A stretch of 64,000 nt of DNA from Notolepis coatsorum. Lineage: Eukaryota; Chordata; Actinopteri; Aulopiformes; Paralepididae. Under the pieces are notes generated by a model. It saw nothing but the letters and a program-made list of their open reading frames with translations. It had not been told where the DNA came from and did not search any database. Shown here piece after piece: positions 11,750 through 23,942 of this stretch; positions within the stretch are counted from its first letter, which is position 1, and every line of letters starts with the position of its first letter. The position numbers and the translations under genes are program-made. The stretch covers positions 91,171,027-91,235,026 of the forward strand of contig OZ020599.1 of NCBI GenBank assembly GCA_963971535.1, given 5' to 3'.

Positions 11750-11915
11750 CTCAACTCGTTATTATTTTGCGCACAGACCACAGAAACACGGGAACGTTTT
11801 GATTATATTTAAAAGGCTTTACGTTAAACGAAACAAGTCATGTCAAAGCCTTTTAATGTAAATCAAAACGTTCCCGTATTTCTGCAATCTATGTGCAAAA
11901 TAATAACGAGTTGAG
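11750..11915. repeat. long inverted repeat (arms about 70 bp)
   Basis: The left arm begins CTCAACTCGTTATTATTTTG and the right arm ends with its exact complement (11896-11915). Inner parts (GGGAACGTTTTGAT / ATCAAAACGTTCCC, AAAAGGCTTT / AAAGCCTTTT) also pair, leaving a loop of about 24 bases. Confidence 0.85.
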
Positions 11916-12090
11916 TTCTAACAAAGAACATATTACATGCTGGTATGCTGATAGAGTAAACTATTATATGAATATGATATGATATAAGGTATACACTGGT
12001 CCGTCGCATACACTGGTATGCGCAAGTTACTGTTGCATAATGTAGGCTATGGCTGCTATTATATGTAATTCATATAGGCTACCTAATAGT

Positions 12091-12164
12091 ATATGATTTT
12101 TAGAGGCATCTATTTTGTTGTCGGTAATACCGACAACAAAATAGATGCCTCTAGAAATCATATA
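12091..12164. repeat. near-perfect palindrome with almost no loop
   Basis: The arms AGAGGCATCTATTTTGTTGT and ACAACAAAATAGATGCCTCT meet at TCGGTA-A-TACCGA. Total arm length is about 36 bases with one mismatch region near the ends. It could extrude as a cruciform or mark an inverted duplication. Confidence 0.9.
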
Positions 12165-12666
12165 GCCAATCGAACACAACTAATAAAGGCATTCATATTA
12201 CAGCACGGTTATAATGACACACAACCAACGCCAAACAGTGGTCAACGAACGGTCTTTATTAGTATTTTGAGCTGTCCGGGCAGAATTGCAGCAATGGTCT
12301 TAGGGAGCCGTTGATATCTGACATCACCGTTTACAAGTCCGCCTTTTATTTATCCCATAACACGCGTTGTGTCTTCTTGGTTCGACAGCAGTGAACAATC
12401 TCCGTGAAGTTTCTCAGAGTTCCGCTCGGGTCAGTCCATTATCTCACATCCCATGGGGGGTGTTTCATCACTTTCATGACCATATATGGATAATCATGCA
12501 CGAGCATTGACGGTAGAACAAAGAGGTATTTATCAACACGGAGGAGCATAGGACCTATGTACGCACGGTTGATGAATCCCAATATTTCTGTGCGTGCACT
12601 GATTCTAAATTCTGTGCTTACGTGTGGAAATAGAACATATTCTACGCCACGTTGATGAATGAGGGC

Positions 12667-13127
12667 CCAGGATTTTGGAAACGTATGTTATGTCAGTCTT
12701 TTCATACGGAGCAGAAGCATGGACGCTAAATGAAGAGGCAAAGAGGATGATAGACTCTTTTGAAATGTGGACACTGAGGAAGATGCTGAAGATAACATGG
12801 AAGGATAAGATCAAGAATGAGGAGGTACTGAGAAGAGCGGATATGCAAGGAGGACAGCTGCTGGAGAGGTTGAAAAAGAGAAAGATGGAGTTGTGCGGGC
12901 ATGTTCTGAGAGGATCCAGGGGGGAGATGTTCAAGAAGGTGGTGATGGGGAAGGTGGATGGAAAGAGAGGAAGTGGAAGACCAAGAAGAGGCTGGGTAGA
13001 CGACGTCTGTGATTGGAGTGGAGTGAGAGGCGGAGTCACGGAGTTGGAGAGAAGAAGTGGGGACAGAATGGGTTGGAGAGTGATAGGCAACCTTCGGAAC
13101 GAAGAAGCCACCTAATGATGATGATGT
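12667..13127 (+). pseudogene. RTE-type LINE copy 1: C-terminal part and 3' tail
   Basis: The end of the RTE polyprotein resumes: SVFSYGAEAWTLNEEAKRM, TLRKMLKITWKDKIKNEEVL, then HVLRGSRGEMFKKVVMGK and GRPRRGWVDDVCDW, ending at a stop at 13113-13115. A short (ATG)n tail follows. Microsatellite tails of this type are usual for RTE elements, and copy 2 has the same end with a much longer tail. Confidence 0.9.
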
Positions 13128-13622
<495 letters not shown>

Positions 13623-13659
13623 GCGGGCACACACACTTTCTGCTAAATAGACAGCAATA

Positions 13660-14360
13660 CTAAAAGCACTATGACAGCATGCATAATTAAAGCCACCCTA
13701 CCCAAAAATAGCAGGGTGGGAGAGAGGAGGAGCTTGGAAGCAAGAGACACAGGAAGAGATGAGGGAGAGAACGACAGAATGAAGCAAAGCACAGGGAGAT
13801 GTAATCAACAAGCAATAATTCATATTCCTTCAGGGAGTTGCACACAAAATGTTTGAAAGTCTGATTTAAAGAACCAATAGGTGGCGGCAGATTTTTGGCA
13901 AAACTTTAAAGGTTATTATATCTATACAGTAGGCCTATACGACATTTGAAATGAAAAAAAATTCGGTACGCGCTCCGGTAAGGACGCTAAAACAACGACA
14001 TCCAATCAAAAGAAACAACCAAGTCAAATGATGGGAAATCAAATCAAACCTTCTAGTGACACACGCCAGTTGCGCTAGTACACAAATGCCTGCTAGCTAC
14101 CTAACGGGACGTGGCTTTGGAGGCATCCGTGTGTGTTCGGTGTTGTCGAATTCAGTTCAAGGATTAGAAAATATAAGTTCTGCTCAAAATCAATGGCCAC
14201 CTATTGCTCCTTTAAATATAAAAAAAATCAATCAATCAAGTGAAGTCAATCTGCTCTCCTCTGTTCAAGACGAACTGTGAGATGATGGGCAGCTGTCTTG
14301 TGAGAGGAATGACTTGCAGAGAGTGGCTTCATTACAAGGAGAAAGGAAATAACAAGCAGC
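13660..14360. other. non-coding stretch, nothing recognised
   Basis: A short GGTGGCGG motif near 13881 and an A-run near 14220 are present, but no open frame or terminus could be assigned. Confidence 0.4.
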
Positions 14361-14668
14361 CTCCAATGTACAGTTTCTACGTCAAATGTATATACTCCCT
14401 TTTCTTGACTCCTTCTGTATCACAAACAGTACTGTATTTGCAAATCTGGTATGTCATAAATGTATAGATGTAGCAGTACTGACTATCTGTATGTCATGTA
14501 TGTCATATATGTCCTGATGAATTGAAAATGGGGGACCCTGATGTAAACAAGACAAAAGTCTTTCTCTGGTCTGCATCCCCTTAACAATTGTGTGTATTGA
14601 GCTGTACTGTATTGTACCCATTCTGCAATCTGTTAATAAAGTTTTCAATCAATCAATCAATCAATCAA
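14361..14668 (+). mobile_element. 5'-truncated LINE-A copy (3' UTR only)
   Basis: It is the reverse complement of 6180-6490: CCTCCAATGTACAGTTTCTA through CTGTTAATAAAGTTTTCAAT and a (CAAT)n tail. No coding part is left. Confidence 0.92.
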
Positions 14669-15319
14669 GCCGACAAATATGTCCGTGATAGTTGCAATAT
14701 TGTTGCACAGCAGATTAGAAAACAGTGCAGAAGTGTTCTATATTCACAAGATGCTCAGAGAACAGTTTTGCCCAAAGCACCTCATTTAATTTCACATTCC
14801 CCAGCCACTTCAATTAAACAGCAAAAAGAAAAAGAAACACCTTGCTGTTACACCCCCCCCTATGTCTATTTTTCTCCCTCTCTCCATTCATCAGCTAATT
14901 TCAGATATGCAATTTCCTTTTTTACATTTTCCCGGCGTCTCATTGGCCGTGGCTGGGTGCACCTTATTAAAATGTCTATTTTCAAATCACTCTGAGCTGT
15001 TTGCTGCCATGTTTCCTGGGGAAGGAGCAGAGCCGTGGCCCCTGTGTGAGAACCAGGTCTACAGCCCCCTACTGCCTCTGCGCCGGTGCAGGCCTTGTGG
15101 CCACACTGCCACGCATCACACGGATGACCACGCATTGGTATGTTATCTATAATGCTGTGAAGCACATCGCTTTCCTGAGGCCTGGAATGCATGCGCCTGG
15201 CATGACAACGTTGTCCTACTCGTACAAAAGAAGAAATGTATTTCTGTGTTTAAACAAAAGGAAAATAGTCGAACGCATTATGAACTTAGCGAGACACCAG
15301 AACTCACCGGGTCTCCGGA
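14669..15319. other. non-coding stretch, nothing recognised
   Basis: Several short overlapping frames occur on both strands (14860-15190), but none has a recognisable domain or splice context. Confidence 0.4.
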
Positions 15320-15465
15320 GGCATCTCAGGTGGTTTAGTGGTTAACACTGTCGCCTCACACTCACAGCAAGAAGGTCCTGGGTTCAATTCCCGCTTGGGG
15401 ACCAGGTTGCCGGGTAGCTTGTGCTCGCAAGGGTTTCCCCTCCAGAAAAAAAGAGATAAACCCAA
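15320..15465 (+). mobile_element. tRNA-derived SINE
   Basis: It has a polymerase III A-box-like element (TGGTTTAGTGG, about 15331) and B-box-like element (GGGTTCAATTCC, about 15379) separated by CACTGTCGCCTCACA, a head shared by common fish SINEs. It is transcribed by Pol III and mobilised by LINE proteins (family knowledge). The 3' end is not sharply defined. Confidence 0.75.
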
Positions 15466-17025
15466 TGGAAAAACATGTGTAGTAAATTGACGTGGATGTA
15501 ATATGAAAAGTAACTCTGTTTGACCAGAATGCATGAATGATTGACGGCAGTTTCACCCAACGTGGGAATGCCTTTAGGACTGTGTGATTAGGATAACAGA
15601 AGACAAGAGAAGATGTTAATGTACTCTCAGCACCAGAACAAAGACCAAAAGTCACACCCTAGCGTGACCCTGACTACAGCTGAACCAGCTGGTCTAACAA
15701 GAGAACAGACCACTGACATGATCTGAAAATATATCAAGAATCATAGTATTTTTTATCACAACTATATCACATCTGACTTATTAGATAAAAAAGGATATTT
15801 GAATGTCATTAGAATTTCAACTGTTTATGAAGATAATATAATATGTTTTTCCACTCCTCTTTTAAATGTTTATATATAGAATGTAAGTCTCAGTATCAAT
15901 AAGTTTTAGTCTGGTAAATACAGGTACTGTCTTATCTCATATAGAATGTCTAGTATTGAACTATAGGTAACGAATACATTGTTTTAATTCTGGATATATA
16001 TAATTCATTACACTAAAGATACGCCTTAGAAATGTTTTATTGTAACATAAGAAGACATCAAGAAGACACAAATCCATCTGTGAGCAGGACAGTGGTTGTG
16101 AGCAGGAAGCCAGGTGTGAAATGACATGACCGTATTTGGAAAGACAGGGCCAGGAGGAAGACAATGTCCTGGATGTAACTTTTGATTGGCCAGGCAAGGC
16201 CAGGCAGTGTATGATGTCATAACCAGTATAACACCCACATTTAAAAAGTATTAGAGGTTAGGTCAGACAACCAGTCTGATCTCCTCCGCCACATCTTGAA
16301 ATACTGTGCCATACGTGAGTAACCTTGCTTTTGAATGTATAACAACTGTTTGTTGACTAAGATTATCTAAGGTCACTGCACTGACCAGGTTTTTTGTAAT
16401 GGATATCCATGTAATGCACAGTAATATCATTTGTTTCCCTGTGTGGACCTAAATACTCTCCAGGGTCTCTCCACCTTTAATAAATATGGGTTAAACAAAC
16501 CACCTTTGTTGTGTACCCCAAACTAATTTCGCCTTCTGGCTAGGAGTCGGTGGGGGAAGCCTATTCTGTTCATCTTTACTTCATTAAGCAAACAATGTTG
16601 GTTAACTACCTTTGACTACTCCAATATACGACACATTTGGAACAGACCGCTAACAGGAGCACTCGGATTGGTCCCCGGGTGCGGCCCCACGCCACAACCC
16701 ATGTCTGCTCCCGGCTGCCCTTGGGGGGGAAGGACAACAGGGTGGGTCAAGCGCAGAGGCATTTCATCGGCGACCCAATGCATGTGTGTGTGTGTGTGTT
16801 CCTGTGTGTCGCCCATCTTACACGTGTGTGTTCATCTGCGTGACAAATAAAGACTTCTTCTTCTCTTCTTCTTCATTCTACAGTTGTTTATTTGATCAAG
16901 TCTCATAACCTCGGCTGGTTTGTCAATATTTCTGTTGACGAGCTTTGTACGCGTTGCATTATATACAAAGCTCTAGAACAAACCGCTATGGATTCTAATG
17001 GTTAAGTCAAAACTTGTCCCAATTC
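15466..17025. other. mostly unassigned; retroelement 3' end near 16790-16880
   Basis: A GT-rich stretch (16780-16800) followed by GACAAATAAAGACTTCTTC and a (CTT)n-like tail at 16845-16875 looks like the 3' end of an old retrotransposon on the + strand. The rest has no recognised feature. Confidence 0.4.
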
Positions 17026-17417
17026 ATTATTGCAAGTTTGTGTTGTGTTTTCGAAGGGATCAACAGACAGTCTTGACAAATGCTGGTTGAGTTAAAATGC
17101 AAGCCGCTGCTGAAAAACAGTATAAAAAATCCAGCCAAGCCTTCTTCTGTGGTTTTCTGGGAAAGCGTGATGAATGCTCAGTGCTGCCACAACTGGTCGC
17201 CAATACAAAAACATTACTATCACTGTTAGGCAAGGTGCTGATCTTATTAGCGGCCAGTGGTGGCAGCACCGAACATTCCGTTCGACAGGAGGATTTGAAA
17301 GGACACGTTGGAGAAAAAAGGGTGAGTTCATACTGTATTTCAGAGGTAGCTTGTGTTTTCACCTCACCAGTCTTTGTCGAGACTCCCTTCAAAAACACAA
17401 TACAAACTTGCAATAAT
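17026..17417. mobile_element. fold-back element with diverged arms (about 190 bp each)
   Basis: The ends ATTATTGCAAGTTTGT and ACAAACTTGCAATAAT are complementary, and the inner block AGTGCTGCCAC...ACTGG (left) pairs with CCAGTGGTGGCAGCAC (right), so the whole 390 bases fold on themselves. As a result both strands carry similar pseudo-ORFs containing CSVLP, an artefact of the palindrome. It is probably an old MITE; the target duplication could not be identified. Confidence 0.8.
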
Positions 17418-17569
17418 TAGTTATGATGAGTTTTTGAACCCACAGAATATGCAGTGGTTTATTCAGATTCTGATTATTTTATTGTCATAGCTTTTTTAAA
17501 TGTACATAGATACAAACGTGAGATGCTCATTTTTCCCAGCTCCTCAACCGTAGTAGATTTGTAAACAAA

Positions 17570-17682
17570 ATTTATAACGTACAAACTATAACTATAAATA
17601 TAAACTATAACTATAAACTGAATAAACTATAAATAACTATAAACTAAAACTATAAACAAAACTATAATCTAGACTTAATACA
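17570..17682. repeat. degenerate AACTATAAA-type tandem repeat
   Basis: Many imperfect copies of ACTATAAA/AACTATAA lie just before the DIRS left terminus. Confidence 0.75.
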
Positions 17683-17750
17683 CAATTCATATTCCATCTA
17701 TATAAACTATATAATACAAGGTATATGTTAGCAGTTGTTAGCAAACACAG

Positions 17751-17926
17751 TTATATATTCGTATCGCGTCCCGCTCTTAAGCCTATTGAGATACCCCTTA
17801 TCTCCTGTACCTATTGTACTCCATCACGAAAACAACTTGTACACCCACACCTGACCGGGTCCCGCCTCTATGGAGGCGTAGCCTATAAGACCATGACCAT
17901 GGTCACCAACACACCCTTCCTCTATT
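17751..17926 (+). repeat. DIRS left inverted terminal repeat
   Basis: From CGTCCCGCTCTTAAGCC through the block around GACCATGACCATGGTCACC it is the near-perfect reverse complement of 23179-23325. Its outermost 25 bases differ from the other terminus but match the internal complementary region at about 23003-23058. Confidence 0.9.
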
Positions 17927-20059
17927 TTCGTTCCATCATATTGGATGCAGTGCACCTTATGTAACTAGTAGTATGAAAAAGATTGGAGGAATTGCGTAAT
18001 GTTGAAAGCTTACCGGAGGTTTGCTGGCCCCTGGCATCTTCGAAGCATGTTTCAGCGACACAACAGGCCTATGTTGATGTTTCCTCGTCTGACGACAGCA
18101 GATCGAGGGGCAGCGTACATGGTTTGGCTATCGGGCCGGCTTGTACAACGGTGAGCCCTGTGTCATCAGGCACGGGTATTAGTGTTAGTAATGCTGGGTT
18201 GTTTGTGCGCCAGGGGGGGATGGTTTGGTGAACGTTCACTGCGGTGAACGGGTTCCAAACGGTCCTGCAAGCGTGCTGTTAAACAACTAATGCTAGCTAC
18301 ATGCTAATACTAATGCTACATGCTGAACACTACTGCTACGCTGTTCTAATGTCTCCGCCGTGAGATGTTGTCACTTCTCCCTCCTCTTGCCCGGTTCATC
18401 AATGAAGGTCAGTCGGTAGCTGTTGTGGGGGTTTTGCTGAGTCCTATTTACCTTTTTACGGGTAAATGGGTTGACAACAGGGTAGGCCGTGGCTAGGTAG
18501 CCTAGCCAGGTACGTTACCTTTGTGTTCCGGCGGGGTCTGTTGAATGGTGTCCCCATCTGGGAGCCGATGCGTGAGCTCGGCGGTGTAGCAGTAGAGCTA
18601 TACTACTGCAGGATGGGACTTAACGGCGGGTTATGGCTCAGCTGGCTAGTTCCTATCCACATTGGCGTCGGGTAGTGGGGCTATGGGTCCAGCCGACATT
18701 GTAAACATGTTGCGTGTTTGTGCGCAGGCGGTTGTTGATCTGGGTTCCACATCGCCTCACGCTAGGCTGTAGTAGTGTAGTGGGCTACTGTTTTGTTCTG
18801 TCACTCTGCTATGAGAAGGTCTGTCTATGCTACAGCTTTCTCTCCTCTCAACCATTCATGCTGACGGTCAATCGGTGTCTATTGGGGGAGTATGCGGGGG
18901 GGGCTTTGTTTACCTTTTTTGGTAAATGGGCTAAGCTAGGGCTGGTGTGCTGTTGTGAATATTTTGAATGAAGGCGGGACTAGTTCGCTCTGGTCCGCCT
19001 CCCCTTAACGTGTGTATATGGGCTTGCTCATTCTACAGTATTTTGTGGTTTAGTTCTTTTATTCATTTAACCCTTTCATGGTGCACACCACAGTGGAGGT
19101 TGCTGTTTGCAACCACCAATGGTGCTCCATGTTAACATCAGTCCTTTGCTTTTGACATATTGAAACAGTGCCCCGCCCGGCCAACGCCATGGGTGGGTCG
19201 GCCTGGCGAGTGGCTGGTGGGCTGCTAAAGCCTGTACCGCCACGGTATGGAATTGTCTGGTGGTGGGGCCTTGAGGGCCAGCCGACGTCGACACATCGCG
19301 CGAGGTTGTTGACGTTATTAGCTTTGACCTAGCCGCAAGCTATAACCGCGCAGGGTTCCCCTCTCCGCAGTGGATTTTGGTCTTCTGCTGGAGCGCGGGC
19401 GGTATTGTCCTAGGCCCCACACCGCCTCACACCGCGCAGCCAGAAGAAGAGAGAGCACGGCCTCGTCAGCGGCGATGACGAGGCCCTCGACAGGCGGCCA
19501 TGTTTTCCCCCGCCAGAGGTATCCTGGGCGTTGAATCGACAGGTGTCCACAAGGCCGACAGCCTTGGCGGCAGAGGGATCGGCCATGTTGGATGGGTTCG
19601 GCTTGAACAACAAGCCGTCACCGTCCTGCCGCAAGCAGCCCGCTCTCCGATCACTCCCTTTCCCCAACACCAGCGGAAAAAGTGGGCTCTGATAGTTTCC
19701 TTTGGCTGCGGGCCGCGTGCCTTCGTTGAAGCGCGGGCGGCCCCACTTTTCACTTCTCATGGGGACAGGGGCTGACACCCAGTTGATGGCTGAGCCTGGG
19801 TCTGTCCGTGATAATGTTGTGCTGTCAAGCGGCTCCCACACCATAAGCTGTGTTGGTTGAGCCTGATGTTACGTCTGTCAACTATAAGTGTTGTCAGCAG
19901 GGGGGCTCGAAACCTTTTGAGGCACACAGTGCGGGCTTCCCCGGCCTCGCCTTCGCCAGGCCAGGTATCATGTTGGTGCCTCCCACTCCTGAAAGATTGG
20001 CAGTGGTCTCGCAGGCACGCGTGATTTGGGTGATTTGGGTGATATCACTGCAGGGCTAC
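17927..20059 (+). pseudogene. DIRS gag-like region, degenerate
   Basis: GC-richer sequence between the left ITR and the reverse transcriptase, the position of the DIRS gag. Only short broken frames remain (for example about 17983-18231 and 19500-19775, the latter with a run of Arg/Pro/Ser). No domain can be named with confidence; the assignment rests on position. Confidence 0.4.
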
Positions 20060-20332
<273 letters not shown>

Positions 20333-20399
20333 CCTTGCATGTCCGGCTGCAGAACAACTCCTCAGCATGTTCTGGAGGGGTGTTCAGTGGGGGGGCTTT

Positions 20400-21735
20400 T
20401 TTCACCTAGAAAGCCCCCCGTATCAAACCGGCCCTTTCTGTCGGGGTCCCCCCTTGGGTGCGATTGCCTCATGGGTGGTGTCAGGGTCAGAAGTCCCGAC
20501 ACGGAACGCTCTGCTCGCACGGTTCCAGGGTTGGCTACGCACAGCGGGTGGGACCGGGCCAACTATCTACAGTTCCTGTCGGACCTGCGCCACATGGCGG
20601 TGGGTGCGTTGGGAGTGTCATCACATATGACTACGGCAGTACCACATGTCGAGGTGGATGGAGAGAATGCTGAGGTGGGGACTTGTGTTTACACAACCCC
20701 ACCCGTTTTCAGGTTTGGTACAGACCCTATTGTCAGGGTCTCCAGCAGTGACAGCTCTGGTCAACGAGATCCAATCTCTGTGGACGAAGCAAGCCATCAT
20801 TGTGGCGTTCTCCTCCCGGTGTTCTCTGGTGCCTGAGAAATCGGGAGGGGGGGTGTCAGACCCAGGCTGGACCTGTCCTATGGGAAGGTTCAGCATTTTT
20901 TGGATCGTCTCCTACCTGTTGAACACTGTCAGGTGGGGGTCTGGTTCTCCTCCATAGACCTGTAGGATCCGTATGCGCATCTCCGATCTTCCATCCTAGG
21001 GCTTATCTACGCTTCCTTTGCAGGGTTAGCGTATGAGTACCAGAGGCTGCCGTTCGGTTTTCTCTGGCTCCCCGCATCTTCACCAAGTGCGTGGATGCCG
21101 CACTGGGGCCTCTGCGTCGTCAGGGGTTACGTAGTGTATTCTGCCCTGACGACGTTCTGGTCCTTCGCGGTCAAGGTGGATCGTCAGGTCTCGTACCAGG
21201 CAGGTCCCTACCAGCCTGGGGTTTGCTGTAGACTGGAAGTAGAGTACTCCTCTTCCCAGTCAACGGTTGGAGGGCTATGGGCATCCCTCTCAGAGCGTGT
21301 TGTCAACACGCTCGGGAGGTTCCGTCCTAGGACGGTTACGACTGTCTCACGTCACGTTTTTCACCGACGCCTCCCTCGCTGGTGACCCATGCTGCCCGGT
21401 CTGCGCTATGTTCAATGTGTTGGTATTGAAAGCGGTCCTTCTGGTCCTCACACGGTGTTGATCAGGACGGACAACACGACGTCAGTGTCGTATATCGACA
21501 GACAGGGAGGAGTACTCTCCCCCTGTTTGCACCAGGCGGCGGGCGGCTGGCTATGGGCATCCTCCATCTGCGCGGCCTGAGGGCTCCCCACATCCCCGGC
21601 AGGGTGACTGTAGGTACAGGTGTACTGTCGCAGGGCGGTCCTCATCCTGACGGGTGGGGATTACGTCCGGACATAGCCAGGCAGGTCTGGGACCAATGCC
21701 GTGCCGCCTGGGATTCTTCCCCATACATCTGTTAG
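20400..21735 (+). pseudogene. DIRS reverse transcriptase / RNase H, broken
   Basis: Pieces in several frames: ALVNEIQSLWTKQAI (about 20757), WFSSIDL followed by an in-frame TAG in the conserved DLKDAY position (about 20963), LAYEYQRLPFGF (about 21026), FTKCVDAALGPLRRQGLR (about 21077) and a PDDVLVL segment (about 21145) where YLDD-type residues are expected. RNase H-like parts follow: HVTFFTDASLAGDP (about 21354) and VLIRTDNTTSVSYIDRQGG (about 21457), then LRAPHIPG. These motifs match DIRS-type enzymes in order and spacing. Stops, frameshifts and loss of the canonical YLDD show it is inactive. Confidence 0.88.
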
Positions 21736-21839
21736 GTCAGTTGTAGGGACGGGTACGTTGAGGGGCGCAGGTTCTTGATCCTGATGGTGATACCATCCGG
21801 AAGGCGCATGCTCCCTCCACTGTCGCGCTTACGCGGGCA

Positions 21840-22800
21840 GATGACGTATGTTCCAAGTGTGGTGTAAGGCGGGGGGCCGGGACCCAGTCTCCTGCCCCCT
21901 GGATGCTGTCCTTAGTTACCTCCAGTCTCTCCTTGATAGACTGTCGGCTTCGACGGTGAGGGTATATGCAGCAGCTATATCCTCCTATCATGAGGGATTT
22001 GAGGGGATGTCTTGTTCACCCACCCTCTTGTGAAGCGTTTCCTCCTTGGCGCTCGACGCGTTAAGCCGGTGCAACGCTCCTTGGCTCCAACTTGGGATCT
22101 TCAATTGGTCCTCGGTCGGTTGTCCTTGGCCCCGTTTGAGCCGCTCGAGCAGGCGCCGTTGGAACAGCTGTCTTCAGGACTGCGTTCCTGCTGGCTGTCA
22201 CTTCCGCTAAACGCGTGAGTGAGCTCTGTGCTCTTTCGGTACGTCCAGAGTGCCTGTCTTTTCGGGCCGATTGCGGTGCCACTCTGCGACCTAATCCTGC
22301 TTTCATGCCTAAGAATATCCGGAGTTCCTTCCGCTCCCGGGATATTGTGGTTCAGGCGTTTCGTCCTCCTCCTCACGATAGTGAGTTAGATGCGGGCCTT
22401 CACCTGTCATGTCCGGTCCGTGCTTTGGGGATTTACCTCAGCCGTACTCAGGACCTCAGGGTCACCGTTCAGCTTTTGTCTGTCACGGTGGTTCTCGTGC
22501 CGGTAAGGCACTGTCGAAACAGCGCCTGTCCCATTGGTTGTGCGAGGGCATTGCCCTCTGCTACACGTTGGCTGGGCAGGATCCCCCTGGGGGCGTCAGG
22601 GCGCCTCCACTCGTGGGGTGGTGCCTCTGCCGCTCTCCTGGCTGGGGCCTCGGTGGAGGCCATCTGTGCTGCAGCTTCATGGTCCTCCCCGGGCCCCTGT
22701 GTAAGGTTTTACCTCATGGACATGACCGGGGGTTCTGTCTCCCAGGCGGTTCTGGGGTCTGTGGCCTTTCCTGCTTCCCGTCCGTTGGTAGGGTAGCAGG
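21840..22800 (+). pseudogene. DIRS tyrosine recombinase, broken
   Basis: Segments LQSLLDRLSASTVRVYAAAI (about 21921), LVKRFLLGARRVKPVQRS (about 22025), AKRVSELCALSVRPECL (about 22207, including the first catalytic Arg), FRSRDIVVQAFRPPP (about 22336), GKALSKQRLSHWL (about 22504) and ASVEAICAAASWSSPGPCVRFY (about 22648). The frame shifts at least three times. Around 22590-22625 the expected HxxR box is disrupted by a one-base loss before STRG-type codons and a two-base gain after them. Tyrosine recombinases of this group integrate circular DIRS DNA. Confidence 0.85.
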
Positions 22801-22994
22801 AGTGTGTGGGTATGGGCCACAGTGTGTTAGGTCACACGTGGTTCCGCTTGTGCTGTGTGTTCAAGGGGTTCTAGTTCCCTCTTGCTCGACTGCGCCCCCC
22901 CCTTCATTAGGAAGGATGGGGTGACAGGGCTCCCCGAACCCCTTGATGTGGGCTTACGGGTCCTCAGGGGGTACATCTGTCGGGCCTCGCGTCC

Positions 22995-23117
22995 GCTCTA
23001 ACCCATATCTCAATAGGCTTAAGAGCGGGATGCGATAAGCCAGATACGAATATATAACGATAGCTTATGTATATAACCTAGTTCTATGAGTACTGGCTGA
23101 GCGTCCCGCTCCTAAGC
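22995..23117. repeat. DIRS internal complementary region
   Basis: Its first half (about 23003-23058) is the reverse complement of the outermost left terminus (17751-17800). Its second half (23070-23117) is the reverse complement of the outermost right terminus (23307-23354). Joining complements of both ends is the arrangement known from DIRS1, where it is thought to template closure of the replication circle. Confidence 0.8.
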
Positions 23118-23178
23118 GGCCCTGAGTTCCCTTTTGAGGGATCTTTTACTGGAACAGGATTTTGGCGAGGAAGGGTGT

Positions 23179-23354
23179 GTTGGTGACCATGGTCATGGTC
23201 TTATAGGCTACGCCTCCATAGAGGCGGGACCCGGTCAGGTGTGGGTGTACAAGTTGTTTTCGTGATGGAGTACAATAGGTACAGGAGATAAGGGGTATCT
23301 CAATAGGCTTAAGAGCGGGACGCTCAGCCAGTACTCATATAACTAGGTTATATA
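23179..23354 (-). repeat. DIRS right inverted terminal repeat
   Basis: It pairs with the left ITR over about 150 bases and ends outward with CGCTCAGCCAGTACTCATAT and AACTAGGTTATATA. It also forms a hairpin with 23070-23117. Confidence 0.9.
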
Positions 23355-23624
23355 TCGTTCTGCATGGATGACAAACAAATACACTTAAGTTGTTATAGAG
23401 CTTTATATGTAAAACATACAAAGCTTGTCAATAGAGCTAGGTTGTTTATATCCAACTCATTAATTATTTGAGCTATTGAGTTAATGAGTTTCATTGCTGG
23501 GTTAAGTACTTCTATTCTATTTACATAATATGCTTACTTCATATATCTACTCTATTCATATGCTTACCACTTGTATCTATTGCTATGTCCGCCCACTACA
23601 ATGACGCGAGCTGTCTAACGCCTG

Positions 23625-23930
23625 TCCCGTCTCCCTGTCTCCCTGTGAGTTGCTGTCCTGGAGTGCTGATCGGAGTGTCGGACGTCCCGTGATGAAGGCT
23701 GGGAGGATGCGAGACCCTCTCTGCGTCCCCTCCTGTCTCCCTGTCTCCGGCGGCCTCGTAGTGGTGACTGGAGTGCTGGACGTCCCGCGATGATGTCGGG
23801 GAGGTTGCGACGCTCTCTGCGCCGCCCCCTATCTCCCTGTCTCCGGCTGTCTCGGAGCAATGACCGGAGTGCTGAATGTCCCGTGATTAAGACGGGGAGG
23901 ATGCGACCCTCTTTGTGCCGCCCCTGTGCC
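23625..23930. repeat. three imperfect tandem units of about 110 bp
   Basis: Each unit carries CCCTGTCTCC, a GGAGTGCTGA/GGAGTGCTGG motif, a GTCCCGTGATGA-like motif and GGGAGGATGCGA-like text. The units are diverged. Confidence 0.75.
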
Positions 23931-23942
23931 TCAAATAGATTC

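Larger units (their letters stand above)
11513..12666. mobile_element. unclassified palindrome-rich insert in RTE copy 1
   Basis: RTE copy 2 runs without interruption from its GCGCATTC to CCAGGATTTTGG, whereas copy 1 has about 1.15 kb here. The insert contains two separate strong inverted repeats (11750-11915 and 12091-12164). Its right end, GATGAATGAGGGCCC, resembles Harbinger-type termini, but no matching left end was found. About 65 bases of RTE are replaced, so a deletion accompanied the event. Confidence 0.55.

Noticed and set aside
17060-17420. A pair of overlapping genes on both strands
   Set aside because: Similarity of the two products is explained by the palindrome.
22215-22924. 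Two separate host genes in overlapping frames
   Set aside because: Both are frame-shifted pieces of the DIRS recombinase.
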